This document shows positions 9,897 to 18,435 of a stretch of 64,000 nt of DNA, in pieces. How positions within the stretch are numbered: the first letter of the stretch is position 1; each line of letters begins with the position of its first letter. Both the position numbers and the translations under genes were made by a program. The notes beneath the pieces are model-generated. The model saw only the letters and a program-made list of their open reading frames with translations, was not told the origin of the DNA and did no database searches. Location: contig CAWACX010000002.1 in assembly GCA_963780755.1 (NCBI GenBank), positions 434,001 through 498,000 of the forward strand, given 5' to 3'. The DNA is from JALYNX01 sp963780755 (GTDB taxonomy: Bacteria; Actinomycetota; Acidimicrobiia; Spongiisociales; ZC4RG35).

Positions 9897-11389
9897 GCGC
9901 TCTCTTCCTCCTCGGGGTCGGCGGAAACTACCAGGGGCTTACGTGCGCGCCACCAGGTGGCGACCCCAACCAGGGCGGCGGCGATCATCACGACGTCGCC
10001 GGTGCGGGCGTAGAGGGAAGGGGTCCTTCCCGCGGCCACCGCCCCATAGAGGACTTCCTGGGTGCCGAGGCCGGTGGTCTCGTCGTATCCGCCTGAAGCG
10101 TCAATGAACGTCGACTTGCCGGTGACCGCGGCGTGAACTACGTCGAGACCGAGTTCGGCTGCTCGCATTCGGGTCATCCCGATGAACTGGTCCGACCCCG
10201 GAGTGGTTCCGTAGGAGCCCTCGTTGGTGGCGACCACGATCAAGTTGGCCCTCGCTTCAACGTGCTGTCGGGGATAGCGGGAGAACCCGCCCTCGAACGA
10301 GATCACCGAGCCCATTTGGATCCCGTTGCCGAGGTCGAACACCACAGGGCCCTTTCCCGGGACCATGTCCCTCGGGACCTGTGACAGCTCCGGGATCCAG
10401 TCGAACAGTGGGCGGAACGGGATGTACTCCCCGAAGGGGACCGGGTGCTGTTTCTGGTACTCGCCCACGATCTCGCCCTCGGGGTTGAACACGATGTTGA
10501 CGTTCTCCCAATGAGTCTCACTGAGCGGACGATCGCTGCCGACCAGGAACCAGGCCCCGATCCGTCGCGCCTCCTCGGCGATCGCCGCACCGATTTCGGG
10601 GTTCTGCACCGGGTCGGCATTGAGCCCACCGGTAGAGCCTTCGGACCAGACCACGAGGAACACGGAACCCGGCTCGATGGTCCTGGTCAGGTTGAGATGC
10701 TGCTCGAAGGTGCGCATCCGCTCGTTCGGGGGACAGTGCTCGAAGGGACAGGGGGTCGAGCCCTGGACGATGGCCACGTCCGCACCGGCGAGCACCTCCA
10801 ACTCGCTCGGCCACCATGACCACAGAGCGAAAACGGCAAATGCTGCTGCCGGCAATCCGAGTAGCCACCACCTTCGGGGGCGAATTGTGAGACCCACCGC
10901 GGTGGCGACGACCAACACCGCCAGCACGGTGACCCCGGAGGTGCCGTAAAGGGGAGCCAACGCCCTCGCCCAGGCCTGATCGGACAGGGCATAGCCAACG
11001 GCCCCCCACTCGAACCCGTTGAATGGGAAGTAGTACCTGATCAACTCCATGAGAGCCCACCCGCCGACCGCCAGAGCCAGCCACACCCCCGGGGAGCGAT
11101 CGTTGTACTTGGCAAGCCACCACCCGTAGAGGGAATGGAACCCGCCAAACGCCACTACCAACGGGATCACGGCCACCAGGCCCAGCTCTCCGATCCACCA
11201 GACGACCCCGCCGAAGAAGATCAGCCCATGGAGCGACCCATAGAGCAATCCCTGAGCCCGGCCGCGCGCCATCCGAAGCCCGACCAGGAAGAGGGCGGTC
11301 CCGGGGAGGATCAACCAGCCAGGGCCGATACGGGGAAATGCCAGGGCCGACAACGCGGCGCCGGCGACGACGAGTAGAGCCCCGATCAC
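9893..11389 (-). CDS. lnt: apolipoprotein N-acyltransferase-like membrane protein, catalytic Cys replaced by Ser
   Basis: Lnt family, 498 aa: six or more N-terminal membrane helices, a periplasmic-type nitrilase (CN-hydrolase) domain, and a final membrane helix before an acidic tail. Lnt adds the third acyl chain to lipoproteins using a Glu-Lys-Cys triad. Glu is visible in VVWSEGS and Lys in YQKQHPVPFGEY. At the nucleophile position, where family members have a C-Y/F-E motif, this protein reads VISFE: Ser364, codon TCG at 10300-10298. The frame is intact around it. Either it is inactive or a Ser variant. GTG start; the downstream acsA is coupled by ATGA. Divergent from the phosphatase gene at 11427. 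Confidence 0.8.
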   Translation of the reverse strand: MIGALLVVAGAALSALAFPRIGPGWLILPGTALFLVGLRMARGRAQGLLYGSLHGLIFFGGVVWWIGELGLVAVIPLVVAFGGFHSLYGWWLAKYNDRSPGVWLALAVGGWALMELIRYYFPFNGFEWGAVGYALSDQAWARALAPLYGTSGVTVLAVLVVATAVGLTIRPRRWWLLGLPAAAFAVFALWSWWPSELEVLAGADVAIVQGSTPCPFEHCPPNERMRTFEQHLNLTRTIEPGSVFLVVWSEGSTGGLNADPVQNPEIGAAIAEEARRIGAWFLVGSDRPLSETHWENVNIVFNPEGEIVGEYQKQHPVPFGEYIPFRPLFDWIPELSQVPRDMVPGKGPVVFDLGNGIQMGSVISFEGGFSRYPRQHVEARANLIVVATNEGSYGTTPGSDQFIGMTRMRAAELGLDVVHAAVTGKSTFIDASGGYDETTGLGTQEVLYGAVAAGRTPSLYARTGDVVMIAAALVGVATWWRARKPLVVSADPEEEESA

Positions 11390-11426
11390 GGGCGGAGAGG
11401 GTAGGGCTCACCCGTAGAGTGCGGGC

Positions 11427-12236
11427 ATGTGGGAAGGTGACCTCTGGGTCGCGGTGCGAGCCGCCAGGGCGGGTGCCTATGTGGTGCGACGCGGGTTCGA
11501 GGAGGAATTCGACCTCGAGATGAAGGGCGAGGTCGACCCGGTCACCGACATCGATCGCGAGTCCGAGCTTGCGGTGACCGGGGTCATCGAGTCCCATTTC
11601 CCAACCGACTCCATCCTCGCCGAGGAAGGCGGGGGCGAGGCGGACTGGCGCGGCTCCCGGGTGTGGATCATCGACCCGCTCGACGGCACCGTGAACTTCG
11701 TGCACGGCATCCCCCAGGTCGCGGTATCGGTTGCGCTATGGGACAACGGAGCGCCGGTCGTCGGAGTGGTGATCGACGTGATCCGCGAGGAGGAGTTCGT
11801 CGCGGTGGTGGGGACCGGAGCCCGGTGCAACGACCGGCCGATCCAGGTCTCGACCACCGAAACCCTCCAGGACTCCCTGCTCGCCACCGGGCTTCCCTAT
11901 GACCGTCAACTGCATGCCCGTGAGTATCTCGAAGCCATGGAGGCCGTGATCGGGCGCTGCCGGGACAACCGTCGGCTGGGCGCGGCCGCCCTCGACATGG
12001 CCTGGGTCGCCTGTGGCCGGTACGACGGGTACTGGGAGCACGGCGGCCCTCATGGGGTCAAGCCGTGGGACGCCGCGGCCGGGATCCTCCTGGTCACCGA
12101 GGCGGGGGGAACGGCCACGGACAACGCAGGCGAGAGCAACCTTCTCCAGCCGGCGGCCTTCGTCTTGACCAACGGCAAGATCCACGAGGAACTGCGCAGC
12201 CTGATCGACGAGACCCTGCCCGCCCACCTCCGTTGA
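11427..12236 (+). CDS. inositol monophosphatase family phosphatase
   Basis: Mg2+/Li+-sensitive sugar-phosphatase fold, 269 aa. Metal sites: the EEGG glutamates, DPLDGTVNF (the family signature), and the C-terminal WDAAAG. Possible substrates are inositol 1-phosphate, histidinol phosphate (HisN) or fructose bisphosphate; sequence alone does not decide, though the overall layout is SuhB/IMPase-like. ATG 11427, divergent from the lnt-like gene with 37 bp between starts. The stop codon overlaps the start of the next gene (TGATG, 12234-12238), so the two are probably translated together. Confidence 0.88.
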   Translation: MWEGDLWVAVRAARAGAYVVRRGFEEEFDLEMKGEVDPVTDIDRESELAVTGVIESHFPTDSILAEEGGGEADWRGSRVWIIDPLDGTVNFVHGIPQVAVSVALWDNGAPVVGVVIDVIREEEFVAVVGTGARCNDRPIQVSTTETLQDSLLATGLPYDRQLHAREYLEAMEAVIGRCRDNRRLGAAALDMAWVACGRYDGYWEHGGPHGVKPWDAAAGILLVTEAGGTATDNAGESNLLQPAAFVLTNGKIHEELRSLIDETLPAHLR

Positions 12237-13471
12237 TGCTCCACGACCACCACTTGCACCCACTGGGTTACGCCCAGCTGATCAACGGCTTGGAATTGAT
12301 GGCCGCCGCCGATATCGAGGACCTCAAGGCGCGGGTCGCGGCCCGGGCCGACCAGATCGACGGCGCGGTGATCGGGCAACGACTCAACGATGAAGGGCTC
12401 GCCGAGGCCCGACTTCCCACCAGACACGACCTCGACGAAGCGGTGCCCGATCGCCCGGTGCTCCTCTACCGCTACTGCGGGCACATCGCGATCGCCAATA
12501 GCCGAGCCCTCGATCTGGCGGGCGTTGCGGCAGACACCCCGGACCCCGTCGGAGGCAGCTTCGACCGGGACGCCGACGGCTCGCCAAATGGGATCTTGCG
12601 GGAGACGGCGGCCTTCGTGGTGGGCAATGCCCTCGCCCCCCACACCCTGGGGCCTTCCGACTCCGAGGTGCTCGAGGCGCTGCGAGGCCTCACCGACTAC
12701 GGCCTGGGCTCGATCACCGGCATGGTCTCCACTTCGGAGCCGATGTGGTGCGGGGTCAGCGACGAGTTGGGAACCCTGTGTCGGTTGGCGCCGGATCTGC
12801 CTATCGATATAGACGTCTACGTGATCACCGACGACCCGGCCGAGTTGGCTGCCGCTGCCGAACGGATCCAGCAGGCCGAGGGGAAGATTCGCTTCTCAGG
12901 CTGGAAGGGCTTCGCCGACGGGAGCTTCGGGGGACACACCGCCGCGATGTATGAGCCGTTCACCGACCGGCCCGACACCACCGGCACCCTTCGCCTCGAC
13001 CACAGGCACGCGATGACCATGGCCGGCACCGCCCTCGACCTGGGGGGCGGCGCCACCATCCACGCCATCGGGGACCGGGCCAACGACGTGGTGCTGGATG
13101 TCTTCGACGCCATGATCGCACAAGGCCGCGACCCGTCCCGGCTCAGGATGGAGCACGTCTCGATCCTCAGCGAGGCGGCCATCGAGCGGATGGCCATGCT
13201 CGGGGTCACTGCCTCGGTGCAGCCTGCGTTCCTCGCCTCGGAGGACTGGCTGCCCAAGCGCCTCGGGGAGGACCGGATGGGGCTGGTCTACCCCTTCCGA
13301 TCTCTGCTCGAAGCGGGCATCACGGTGGTGGGCGGCAGTGACTCCCCCGTTGAGATGCCCGACCCCGAGGTCGGGATCCGGGCCGCGGTCGACCGACACG
13401 GGATCAACCCGGCCCAGGCGATCTCCGAGCCGGAGGCGCGCTCCCTATTCGCCCCGCCGGACTCCCCGTAA
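12236..13471 (+). CDS. YtcJ-type amidohydrolase, short at both ends
   Basis: Amidohydrolase-3 (YtcJ-like) TIM-barrel metal hydrolase, 411 aa versus ~500-550 in the family. It begins directly at the metal-binding HxH strand (LHDHHLH). The other expected residues are present: the RYCGHIAIANS His, Lys in GWKGFADGSFGG, His in ATIHAIGDRAN, His in MEHVSI and Asp in GGSDSPVE. The N-terminal beta-sandwich half and the last ~60 residues (the usual GxLxxGxxADLVVLD end) are missing. Its TAA stop (13469-13471) lies inside the left arm of a palindromic repeat, so the C-terminus may have been cut by repeat insertion. Start ATG overlaps the upstream stop (TGATG). Confidence 0.75.
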   Translation: MLHDHHLHPLGYAQLINGLELMAAADIEDLKARVAARADQIDGAVIGQRLNDEGLAEARLPTRHDLDEAVPDRPVLLYRYCGHIAIANSRALDLAGVAADTPDPVGGSFDRDADGSPNGILRETAAFVVGNALAPHTLGPSDSEVLEALRGLTDYGLGSITGMVSTSEPMWCGVSDELGTLCRLAPDLPIDIDVYVITDDPAELAAAAERIQQAEGKIRFSGWKGFADGSFGGHTAAMYEPFTDRPDTTGTLRLDHRHAMTMAGTALDLGGGATIHAIGDRANDVVLDVFDAMIAQGRDPSRLRMEHVSILSEAAIERMAMLGVTASVQPAFLASEDWLPKRLGEDRMGLVYPFRSLLEAGITVVGGSDSPVEMPDPEVGIRAAVDRHGINPAQAISEPEARSLFAPPDSP

Positions 13472-13525
13472 TTTGGACGATTAGGGGTCATATGGAGTCC
13501 TTTTCGTCTCAATTACGGAGTGGGG
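13464..13525. repeat. palindromic intergenic repeat, copy A
   Basis: Inverted arms CGTAATT (13467-13473) and AATTACG (13511-13517), flanked outside by CCCC and GGGG runs. Bases 13499-13520 are identical to 42267-42288 (22 bases), and 13502-13517 also equal 41265-41280. The left half (13471-13487) matches copy D at 7936-7920 on the opposite strand (16 of 17). It supplies the stop codon of the amidohydrolase gene. Confidence 0.7.
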
Positions 13526-13547
13526 GACACCCGCTACCGTCCTCGCC

Positions 13548-15521
13548 ATGTCTGATTTGAACTTCGGGTACTCCACTGTCGACGTGGCGGCCGTCGAAGC
13601 CGGGGTCGACCAAGCTCTGGCGGATGCGGGCAGCGTCATCGACGAGGCAGTCGCCCCCAAGGACCAGCGCACCTTCGAGAACACGATGATGCCCCTGGAC
13701 CGGATGAGCGACATCCTGTCCAAGGCTTTCGCCCGCTACGTCTTCATGGGCTACGTCCACCCGGACAAGGAAGTCAGGAGCGCGGGGAAGGCCGGCGAGG
13801 AGAAGCTGAGCAGCTTTGCGGTCGACGTGATATTCCGGGACGATCTCAACGCTGCGGTCCGGGAGTACGCCTCCACCGAAGAGGCTGCCGGGCTCGACGG
13901 TGAGCGGGCCCGCTACCTCGAGTTCGTCATCCGCGACCTCCGCCATGCCGGCCACGAGCTCGATCCCGAGACTCGTGCCGCTGTCAAAGAGAAGACGCAA
14001 CGTCTGGTGGAGTTGGGCGTCCGCTTCCAGAGCAACATCGACGAGTGGGACGACTGGTTGCTGGTGGACCGCGAGGACCTGGACGGCCTGCCCGACAGCT
14101 TCGCCGAGGGCCTGGAAGTGGACGAGGAGACCGGGAAGCTCAAGTTGACCCTGGCCTACCCCCATCTCATCCCGTTCGTGGAGAACGGCGTTCGCAGAGA
14201 CCTGCGGGAGCAGCTGACCTTCAAATTCAACACCCAGGCGGTGGAGGCCAACCGACCGCTCCTCGAGGAGGCCCTGCGCCTCCGCGACGAGATCGCCGGC
14301 GCCTTCGGCCTGGACAGCTGGGCCCACCACCGCCTCGACGACCGCATGGCCAAGAGCCCGGAGCGGGTTGCCGCCTTCTACGAGGACCTGACCCCGCCCC
14401 TGACCGACCAGGGAGTCAAGGACATCGCGGTGATGGGAAAGCTCCTGGAGGCGGACACCGGGGACACCACTGTGCGGACCTGGGACTGGCGCTACTACGA
14501 CACACAGCAGCGCCGCACTGACTACGGAGTGGACCCCTTCGAGGTCGCCGCCTTCCTGCCTCTGGATGCGGTACTCGATGGCATGTTCAAGCTGGTGCAG
14601 GAGGTGTTCGGGCTCGACTTCCGCGAGGTCCCCGATCCTGACGTCTGGCATCCTGACGTCCGGCTCTTCGCAATCTACGATGACGAGAGCGGCGAGCTCC
14701 TCGCCCACTTCTATCTCGATCTCTTCCCCAGGGAGGGCAAGTTCTCCCACGCGGCCGAGTTCCCCCTGGTCCTCAGCCGAAGGCTCGAGGACGGGACCTT
14801 CCAGAACCCGGTCTGCGCCATGGTGGCCAACTTCACCAAACCGGTCGGTGACACCCCGTCGCTCCTCCAGCACGGTGAGGTGGAGACCCTGTTCCACGAG
14901 TTCGGCCACGTGCTCCATCAGAACCTGGGCCGGACCGAGCTCGCCCGGTTCTCGGGCACCAGCGTCGAGACCGACTTCGTAGAGGCCCCGAGCCAGATCA
15001 TGCAGAACTGGGTGTGGCTGGCCGACGTCCTCAGGCAGTTCGCCAGCCATCACGAGACCGGCGATCCGATCCCCGACGAGCTGGTCGAACAGCTGGTCGC
15101 GGCACGGCAACTCAACATCGCAGTCCACCAACTCCGCCAGCTGAAATACGGGTGGCTGGACCAGCAGATCCACGCTCCGGGCCCGGAGAAAGACCTGGAG
15201 CGGATCATGAAGGAGGCGTCGGAGCTCAGCCTGCTCCCGATCCACGAGGGTGCCTTCGAGCTCGCCTCGTTCGGGCACCTCATGGCCGGATACGACGCCG
15301 CCTACTACAGCTACATGTGGGCCGAGGTGTTCGGTGACGACATGTTCGGGCGCTTCGAGGAGGAGGGGGTCACCAACCCGGAGGTGGGAATGGCCTACCG
15401 GCGCGAGGTGTTGGAGAAGGGCGGCTCGATCGACGCCGACCTCATGCTGGCCGGCTTCCTGGGTAGGGAACCTGACAACGCCGCTTTCTTGCGTAAACTG
15501 GGGATCACGGGAACCGACTGA
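13548..15521 (+). CDS. M3 family oligopeptidase (thimet/OpdA-like zinc metallopeptidase)
   Basis: 657-aa cytoplasmic zinc endopeptidase of family M3A. Helical N-terminal region, then the active-site motif LFHEFGHVLHQ (HExxH variant HEFGH, with the third ligand in FVEAPSQIMQNW, the family's conserved second motif). The C-terminal GYDAAYYSYMWAEVF segment is typical of the substrate-binding end. These enzymes degrade short peptides, including signal-peptide fragments. ATG 13548 follows 30 bp after the palindromic repeat. Length and motifs are normal. Confidence 0.93.
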   Translation: MSDLNFGYSTVDVAAVEAGVDQALADAGSVIDEAVAPKDQRTFENTMMPLDRMSDILSKAFARYVFMGYVHPDKEVRSAGKAGEEKLSSFAVDVIFRDDLNAAVREYASTEEAAGLDGERARYLEFVIRDLRHAGHELDPETRAAVKEKTQRLVELGVRFQSNIDEWDDWLLVDREDLDGLPDSFAEGLEVDEETGKLKLTLAYPHLIPFVENGVRRDLREQLTFKFNTQAVEANRPLLEEALRLRDEIAGAFGLDSWAHHRLDDRMAKSPERVAAFYEDLTPPLTDQGVKDIAVMGKLLEADTGDTTVRTWDWRYYDTQQRRTDYGVDPFEVAAFLPLDAVLDGMFKLVQEVFGLDFREVPDPDVWHPDVRLFAIYDDESGELLAHFYLDLFPREGKFSHAAEFPLVLSRRLEDGTFQNPVCAMVANFTKPVGDTPSLLQHGEVETLFHEFGHVLHQNLGRTELARFSGTSVETDFVEAPSQIMQNWVWLADVLRQFASHHETGDPIPDELVEQLVAARQLNIAVHQLRQLKYGWLDQQIHAPGPEKDLERIMKEASELSLLPIHEGAFELASFGHLMAGYDAAYYSYMWAEVFGDDMFGRFEEEGVTNPEVGMAYRREVLEKGGSIDADLMLAGFLGREPDNAAFLRKLGITGTD

Positions 15522-15684
15522 CCGGTTCCGGACGTCTCATCCCTGTGCAGCCCCACCTGGCTTTAGCCTGGTTTTAGGGGTTTGCTCGCAGACTTGGGGG
15601 GAATAGCAGGTCATCAACGGCCTGCTTCCCGAGAACCACAAACCGTCCTTCGACGTACTAATTGGAGAACCGGCCACAAAGGCC

Positions 15685-15888
15685 ATGAACATGACAGACA
15701 TCGTAAGAGGGGCAGCCATCAAGGGAGTGACCAGGCCGTCACGGCGATTCAGCCAGGACCGGATCTGCTCCAAGCCCGGTTGCACCACAAAGCTCTCGCA
15801 ATACAACAAAGCCGAGTACTGCCACGCCCACGCGCCGGTCCGCTTCCCGCGGGTACGGGGAAAGATCATGGACGAGCAGGACGCCTGA
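15685..15888 (+). CDS. small zinc-ribbon-like protein
   Basis: 67-aa basic protein with a Cys/His cluster CSKPGCTTKLSQYNKAEYC-HAH: two CxxxxC cysteines, then a C-x-H pair 14 residues on, which could bind one zinc. Short proteins with this CxxxGCxTxLSxYN pattern are widespread in actinobacteria and uncharacterised. ATG 15685, with a second ATG at 15691. It is monocistronic: 163 bp of non-coding leader precede it and a strong terminator follows at 15942. DNA binding or a regulatory role is only a guess. Confidence 0.65.
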   Translation: MNMTDIVRGAAIKGVTRPSRRFSQDRICSKPGCTTKLSQYNKAEYCHAHAPVRFPRVRGKIMDEQDA

Positions 15889-15941
15889 CACCTCTGGTTG
15901 GGACAGGTCCTCTCCCCCTCCCAGTCCCATGCCAGACAACC

Positions 15942-15968
15942 GAGAGCCCCGGTTTCGACCGGGGCTCT
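15942..15968 (+). terminator. intrinsic terminator after the zinc-ribbon gene
   Basis: Perfect hairpin: GAGAGCCCCGGT / ACCGGGGCTCTC around a TTCG loop (an unusually stable tetraloop), followed by ACTTTTG. It separates the small zinc-ribbon gene from copZ. Confidence 0.85.
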
Positions 15969-16018
15969 CACTTTTGCCCGGGAATAAAGCGATGGGGCCG
16001 GTCGTAGACTGCGATGAG

Positions 16019-16228
16019 ATGCAGCAGGTAACACTCCAAGCGCCTGAGATCCACTGCGATCACTGCAAGATGAGCATCGAAGGGGCGGTGGGCTCGCTCG
16101 ATGGGGTCTCATCAGTCGAGGTGGCGATCGCCGATGCCACCGTCGACGTCACCTTCGACGACCAGGCCATCGACCTCGATGCAATCAAACATGCCATCGA
16201 GGAGCAGGGCTACGCAGTCTTCGGCTGA
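16019..16228 (+). CDS. copZ: copper chaperone, heavy-metal-associated domain
   Basis: 69-aa single HMA domain. The metal site is IHCDHCKMSI (CxxC), followed by the ferredoxin-like beta-alpha-beta pattern ending EQGYAVFG. Such chaperones carry Cu(I) to a CopA-type ATPase, and the next gene is one. ATG 16019 is preferred; longer in-frame extensions would run back over the upstream terminator. No CsoR-type repressor is visible nearby. Confidence 0.88.
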   Translation: MQQVTLQAPEIHCDHCKMSIEGAVGSLDGVSSVEVAIADATVDVTFDDQAIDLDAIKHAIEEQGYAVFG

Positions 16229-18401
16229 CCACCACGGCAGGCACTCCGACACGGTCCTGTTCGACGTCGACGGAATGACCTGCGCCACCTGCGCGGTGCG
16301 GATCGAGCGCGTCCTCACCCGCCAGGAGGGAGTGGAGGAAGCCTCGGTCAGCCTGGCCGGGGCGTCGGCCTTGGTCCGGGTGGGCGAAGACGTCGACCTC
16401 GACTCGCTAACCGAGGCGGTCGGACGTATCGGGTACGGCATGAAACACCATCAGTCCGGCGAGGGCCGGCGCGACCTGATGGAGCACTACCACGACGACG
16501 AGGGAGTCCAGTGGCGCCGGTTCTGGATCGATGCCGCGCTCACGGTGCCCGCCATGTTGCTGGCGATGTTCGGCCCCGACGAGCTGTGGAACCGGGTGCT
16601 ACAGGGCATTCTGGTCACCCCGGTGGTGACCTGGGGTGGATGGCAGTTCCATCGGGTTGCCCTGAGACTGGCCCGGAACCGCAGCGCCAACATGGACACC
16701 CTGATCTCCCTTGGTGCCCTGGCCGCATATGGCTACTCGATCTGGGCGCTCTTTGCCGACCTCCCGGTCTTCTTCGAGATATCCGGTGTGATCATCACCC
16801 TGATCACCTTGGGTCGGGCCCTCGAGGCCCGGGCCCGGGGAAGGGCGTCGACCGCTGTCCATCGCTTGGTGGAACTGGGTGCTCGTGAGGCACGGGTGTC
16901 TCGCGACGGAGTGGAGGTGTCAGTCCCCATCGGGGAAGTCGTTCCCGGCGATCTGATGGTGGTCCTGCCCGGAGAGAAGATCCCGACCGACGGGGTCATC
17001 GAATCCGGGGCTTCTGCGGTCGACGAGTCGATGCTCACCGGGGAGTCCCTGCCGGTGGACCGCACTGTCGGGGACCGGGTCGCCGGTGCCACCGTCAACC
17101 AGTTGGGGAGGATCACGGTGCGAGCGACCGCGGTGGGCGCCGACACCCTGCTCGCCGGAATCGTCCGCATGGTGGAGCAGGCTCAGGGGTCGAAGGCACC
17201 GATTCAGCGCCTCGCCGACCGGGTCTCCTCGGTATTCGTGCCGGTGGTGATCCTGATCGCGATCGGAACCACACTGGTCTGGCTCGGGCTCGGAAACGAG
17301 GTCTCGGAGTCGGTCCGTGCCGGAGTCTCGGTGCTGATCATCGCCTGCCCCTGCGCTCTTGGCCTGGCCACCCCCACCGCGATCATGGTGGGCAGCGGCC
17401 GGGGGGCCGAGTTGGGGATCCTCTACAAGCAGGCAGAAGTCTTCGAACAGGCCAGGAGCATCGACACCGTGCTCTTCGACAAGACGGGCACCCTCACCTC
17501 TGGCGTGATGGAACTCACAGATGTGGTCTCTGAGGGCGACCAGACGGAGTTCCTCCGACTGGTCGCGTCGGTGGAGGCCGCTTCCGGCCATCCGATCGGC
17601 AAAGCAGTGGCCCTCGGCGCTGACGACCGGGACATCGAACTCGTGACACCGGACCGGGTCGAGAGCATGCTCGGCCTCGGTGTCGTTGGGTCCATCGGCG
17701 GTCGGGAGGTGGTCGTTGGGAAAGAGAAGCTCGTCGCTGATCACGGTCTTCTCATCGACCAGCGCTGGCTCGACGCCCTCGCCCGACTGGAAGGCGAGGG
17801 CAAGACCGCCTTTCTCGCCGGGTGGGACGGTGAGGTCGAGGGAGTGGTCGCGGTCGCCGACACTGTCAGGGAGACCGCGGCGGACGCGGTGAGCCGGCTT
17901 CGGGCGTCCGGCATCGAATCCCGAATGGTGACCGGAGACAATCGGAGAACGGCCACCTGGATCGCTGATCAGACCGGCATCGATCAGCTCCACGCCGAGG
18001 TTCTGCCCGGGGACAAGGCGCGACTCGTCGCGGAGGTTCAAGAGAACGGCAAGGTCGTGGCCTTCGTCGGAGATGGCATCAACGACGCCCCGGCGCTTAT
18101 TCAGGCCGACCTCGGGTTGGCCGTGGGCACCGGAACAGACGTGGCGGTCGAAGCCGGTGATGTCGTCCTCCTCAACGGCGACCCGCGACTGGTGGCCACC
18201 GCAATTGACCTCGCCGAAGCCACCTTCAGGATCATCCGCCAGAACCTGTTCTGGGCTTTTGGTTACAACGTGGCCGCGATACCCCTCGCCGCAGCCGGAC
18301 GACTCGATCCCATGATCGCTGCCGCGGCGATGGCCTTCTCCTCGCTCTCGGTCGTGCTCAACGCCCTCCGCCTCAAGCGATATCACCCGGCGGATAGTTG
18401 A
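16191..18401 (+). CDS. copA: Cu(I)-exporting P1B-type ATPase
   Basis: About 736 aa. One N-terminal HMA domain (GMTCATC), then membrane helices, the actuator TGES loop, the transport-site CPCALGLATPTAIMVG in helix 6 (CPC, copper/silver type), the phosphorylation site DKTGTLT, the nucleotide-binding ASGHPIG and the hinge GDGINDAPAL. It pumps Cu(I) out of the cytoplasm using ATP. The start is uncertain: ATG 16191 lies inside copZ (38-bp overlap), while an internal ATG at 16275 would cut the HMA domain at its metal site. Co-transcribed with copZ. Confidence 0.92.
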   Translation: MPSRSRATQSSADHHGRHSDTVLFDVDGMTCATCAVRIERVLTRQEGVEEASVSLAGASALVRVGEDVDLDSLTEAVGRIGYGMKHHQSGEGRRDLMEHYHDDEGVQWRRFWIDAALTVPAMLLAMFGPDELWNRVLQGILVTPVVTWGGWQFHRVALRLARNRSANMDTLISLGALAAYGYSIWALFADLPVFFEISGVIITLITLGRALEARARGRASTAVHRLVELGAREARVSRDGVEVSVPIGEVVPGDLMVVLPGEKIPTDGVIESGASAVDESMLTGESLPVDRTVGDRVAGATVNQLGRITVRATAVGADTLLAGIVRMVEQAQGSKAPIQRLADRVSSVFVPVVILIAIGTTLVWLGLGNEVSESVRAGVSVLIIACPCALGLATPTAIMVGSGRGAELGILYKQAEVFEQARSIDTVLFDKTGTLTSGVMELTDVVSEGDQTEFLRLVASVEAASGHPIGKAVALGADDRDIELVTPDRVESMLGLGVVGSIGGREVVVGKEKLVADHGLLIDQRWLDALARLEGEGKTAFLAGWDGEVEGVVAVADTVRETAADAVSRLRASGIESRMVTGDNRRTATWIADQTGIDQLHAEVLPGDKARLVAEVQENGKVVAFVGDGINDAPALIQADLGLAVGTGTDVAVEAGDVVLLNGDPRLVATAIDLAEATFRIIRQNLFWAFGYNVAAIPLAAAGRLDPMIAAAAMAFSSLSVVLNALRLKRYHPADS

Positions 18402-18435
18402 TTCACTAATCACGACTCGGGAGTAGGTTGACCCC

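Noticed and set aside
8772..10013. Long plus-strand frame over acsA and lnt
   Set aside because: Shadow of real minus-strand genes; no recognisable domain, Asp/Val/Gly-rich composition typical of antisense frames.
15942..15968. Copper-responsive operator before copZ
   Set aside because: The palindrome is a TTCG-loop terminator of the preceding gene; no CsoR or CueR operator pattern was found.
16920..18413. Long antisense reading frame across copA
   Set aside because: It mirrors the high-GC third-position bias of copA; the copA protein has every P-type ATPase motif, the antisense one has none.
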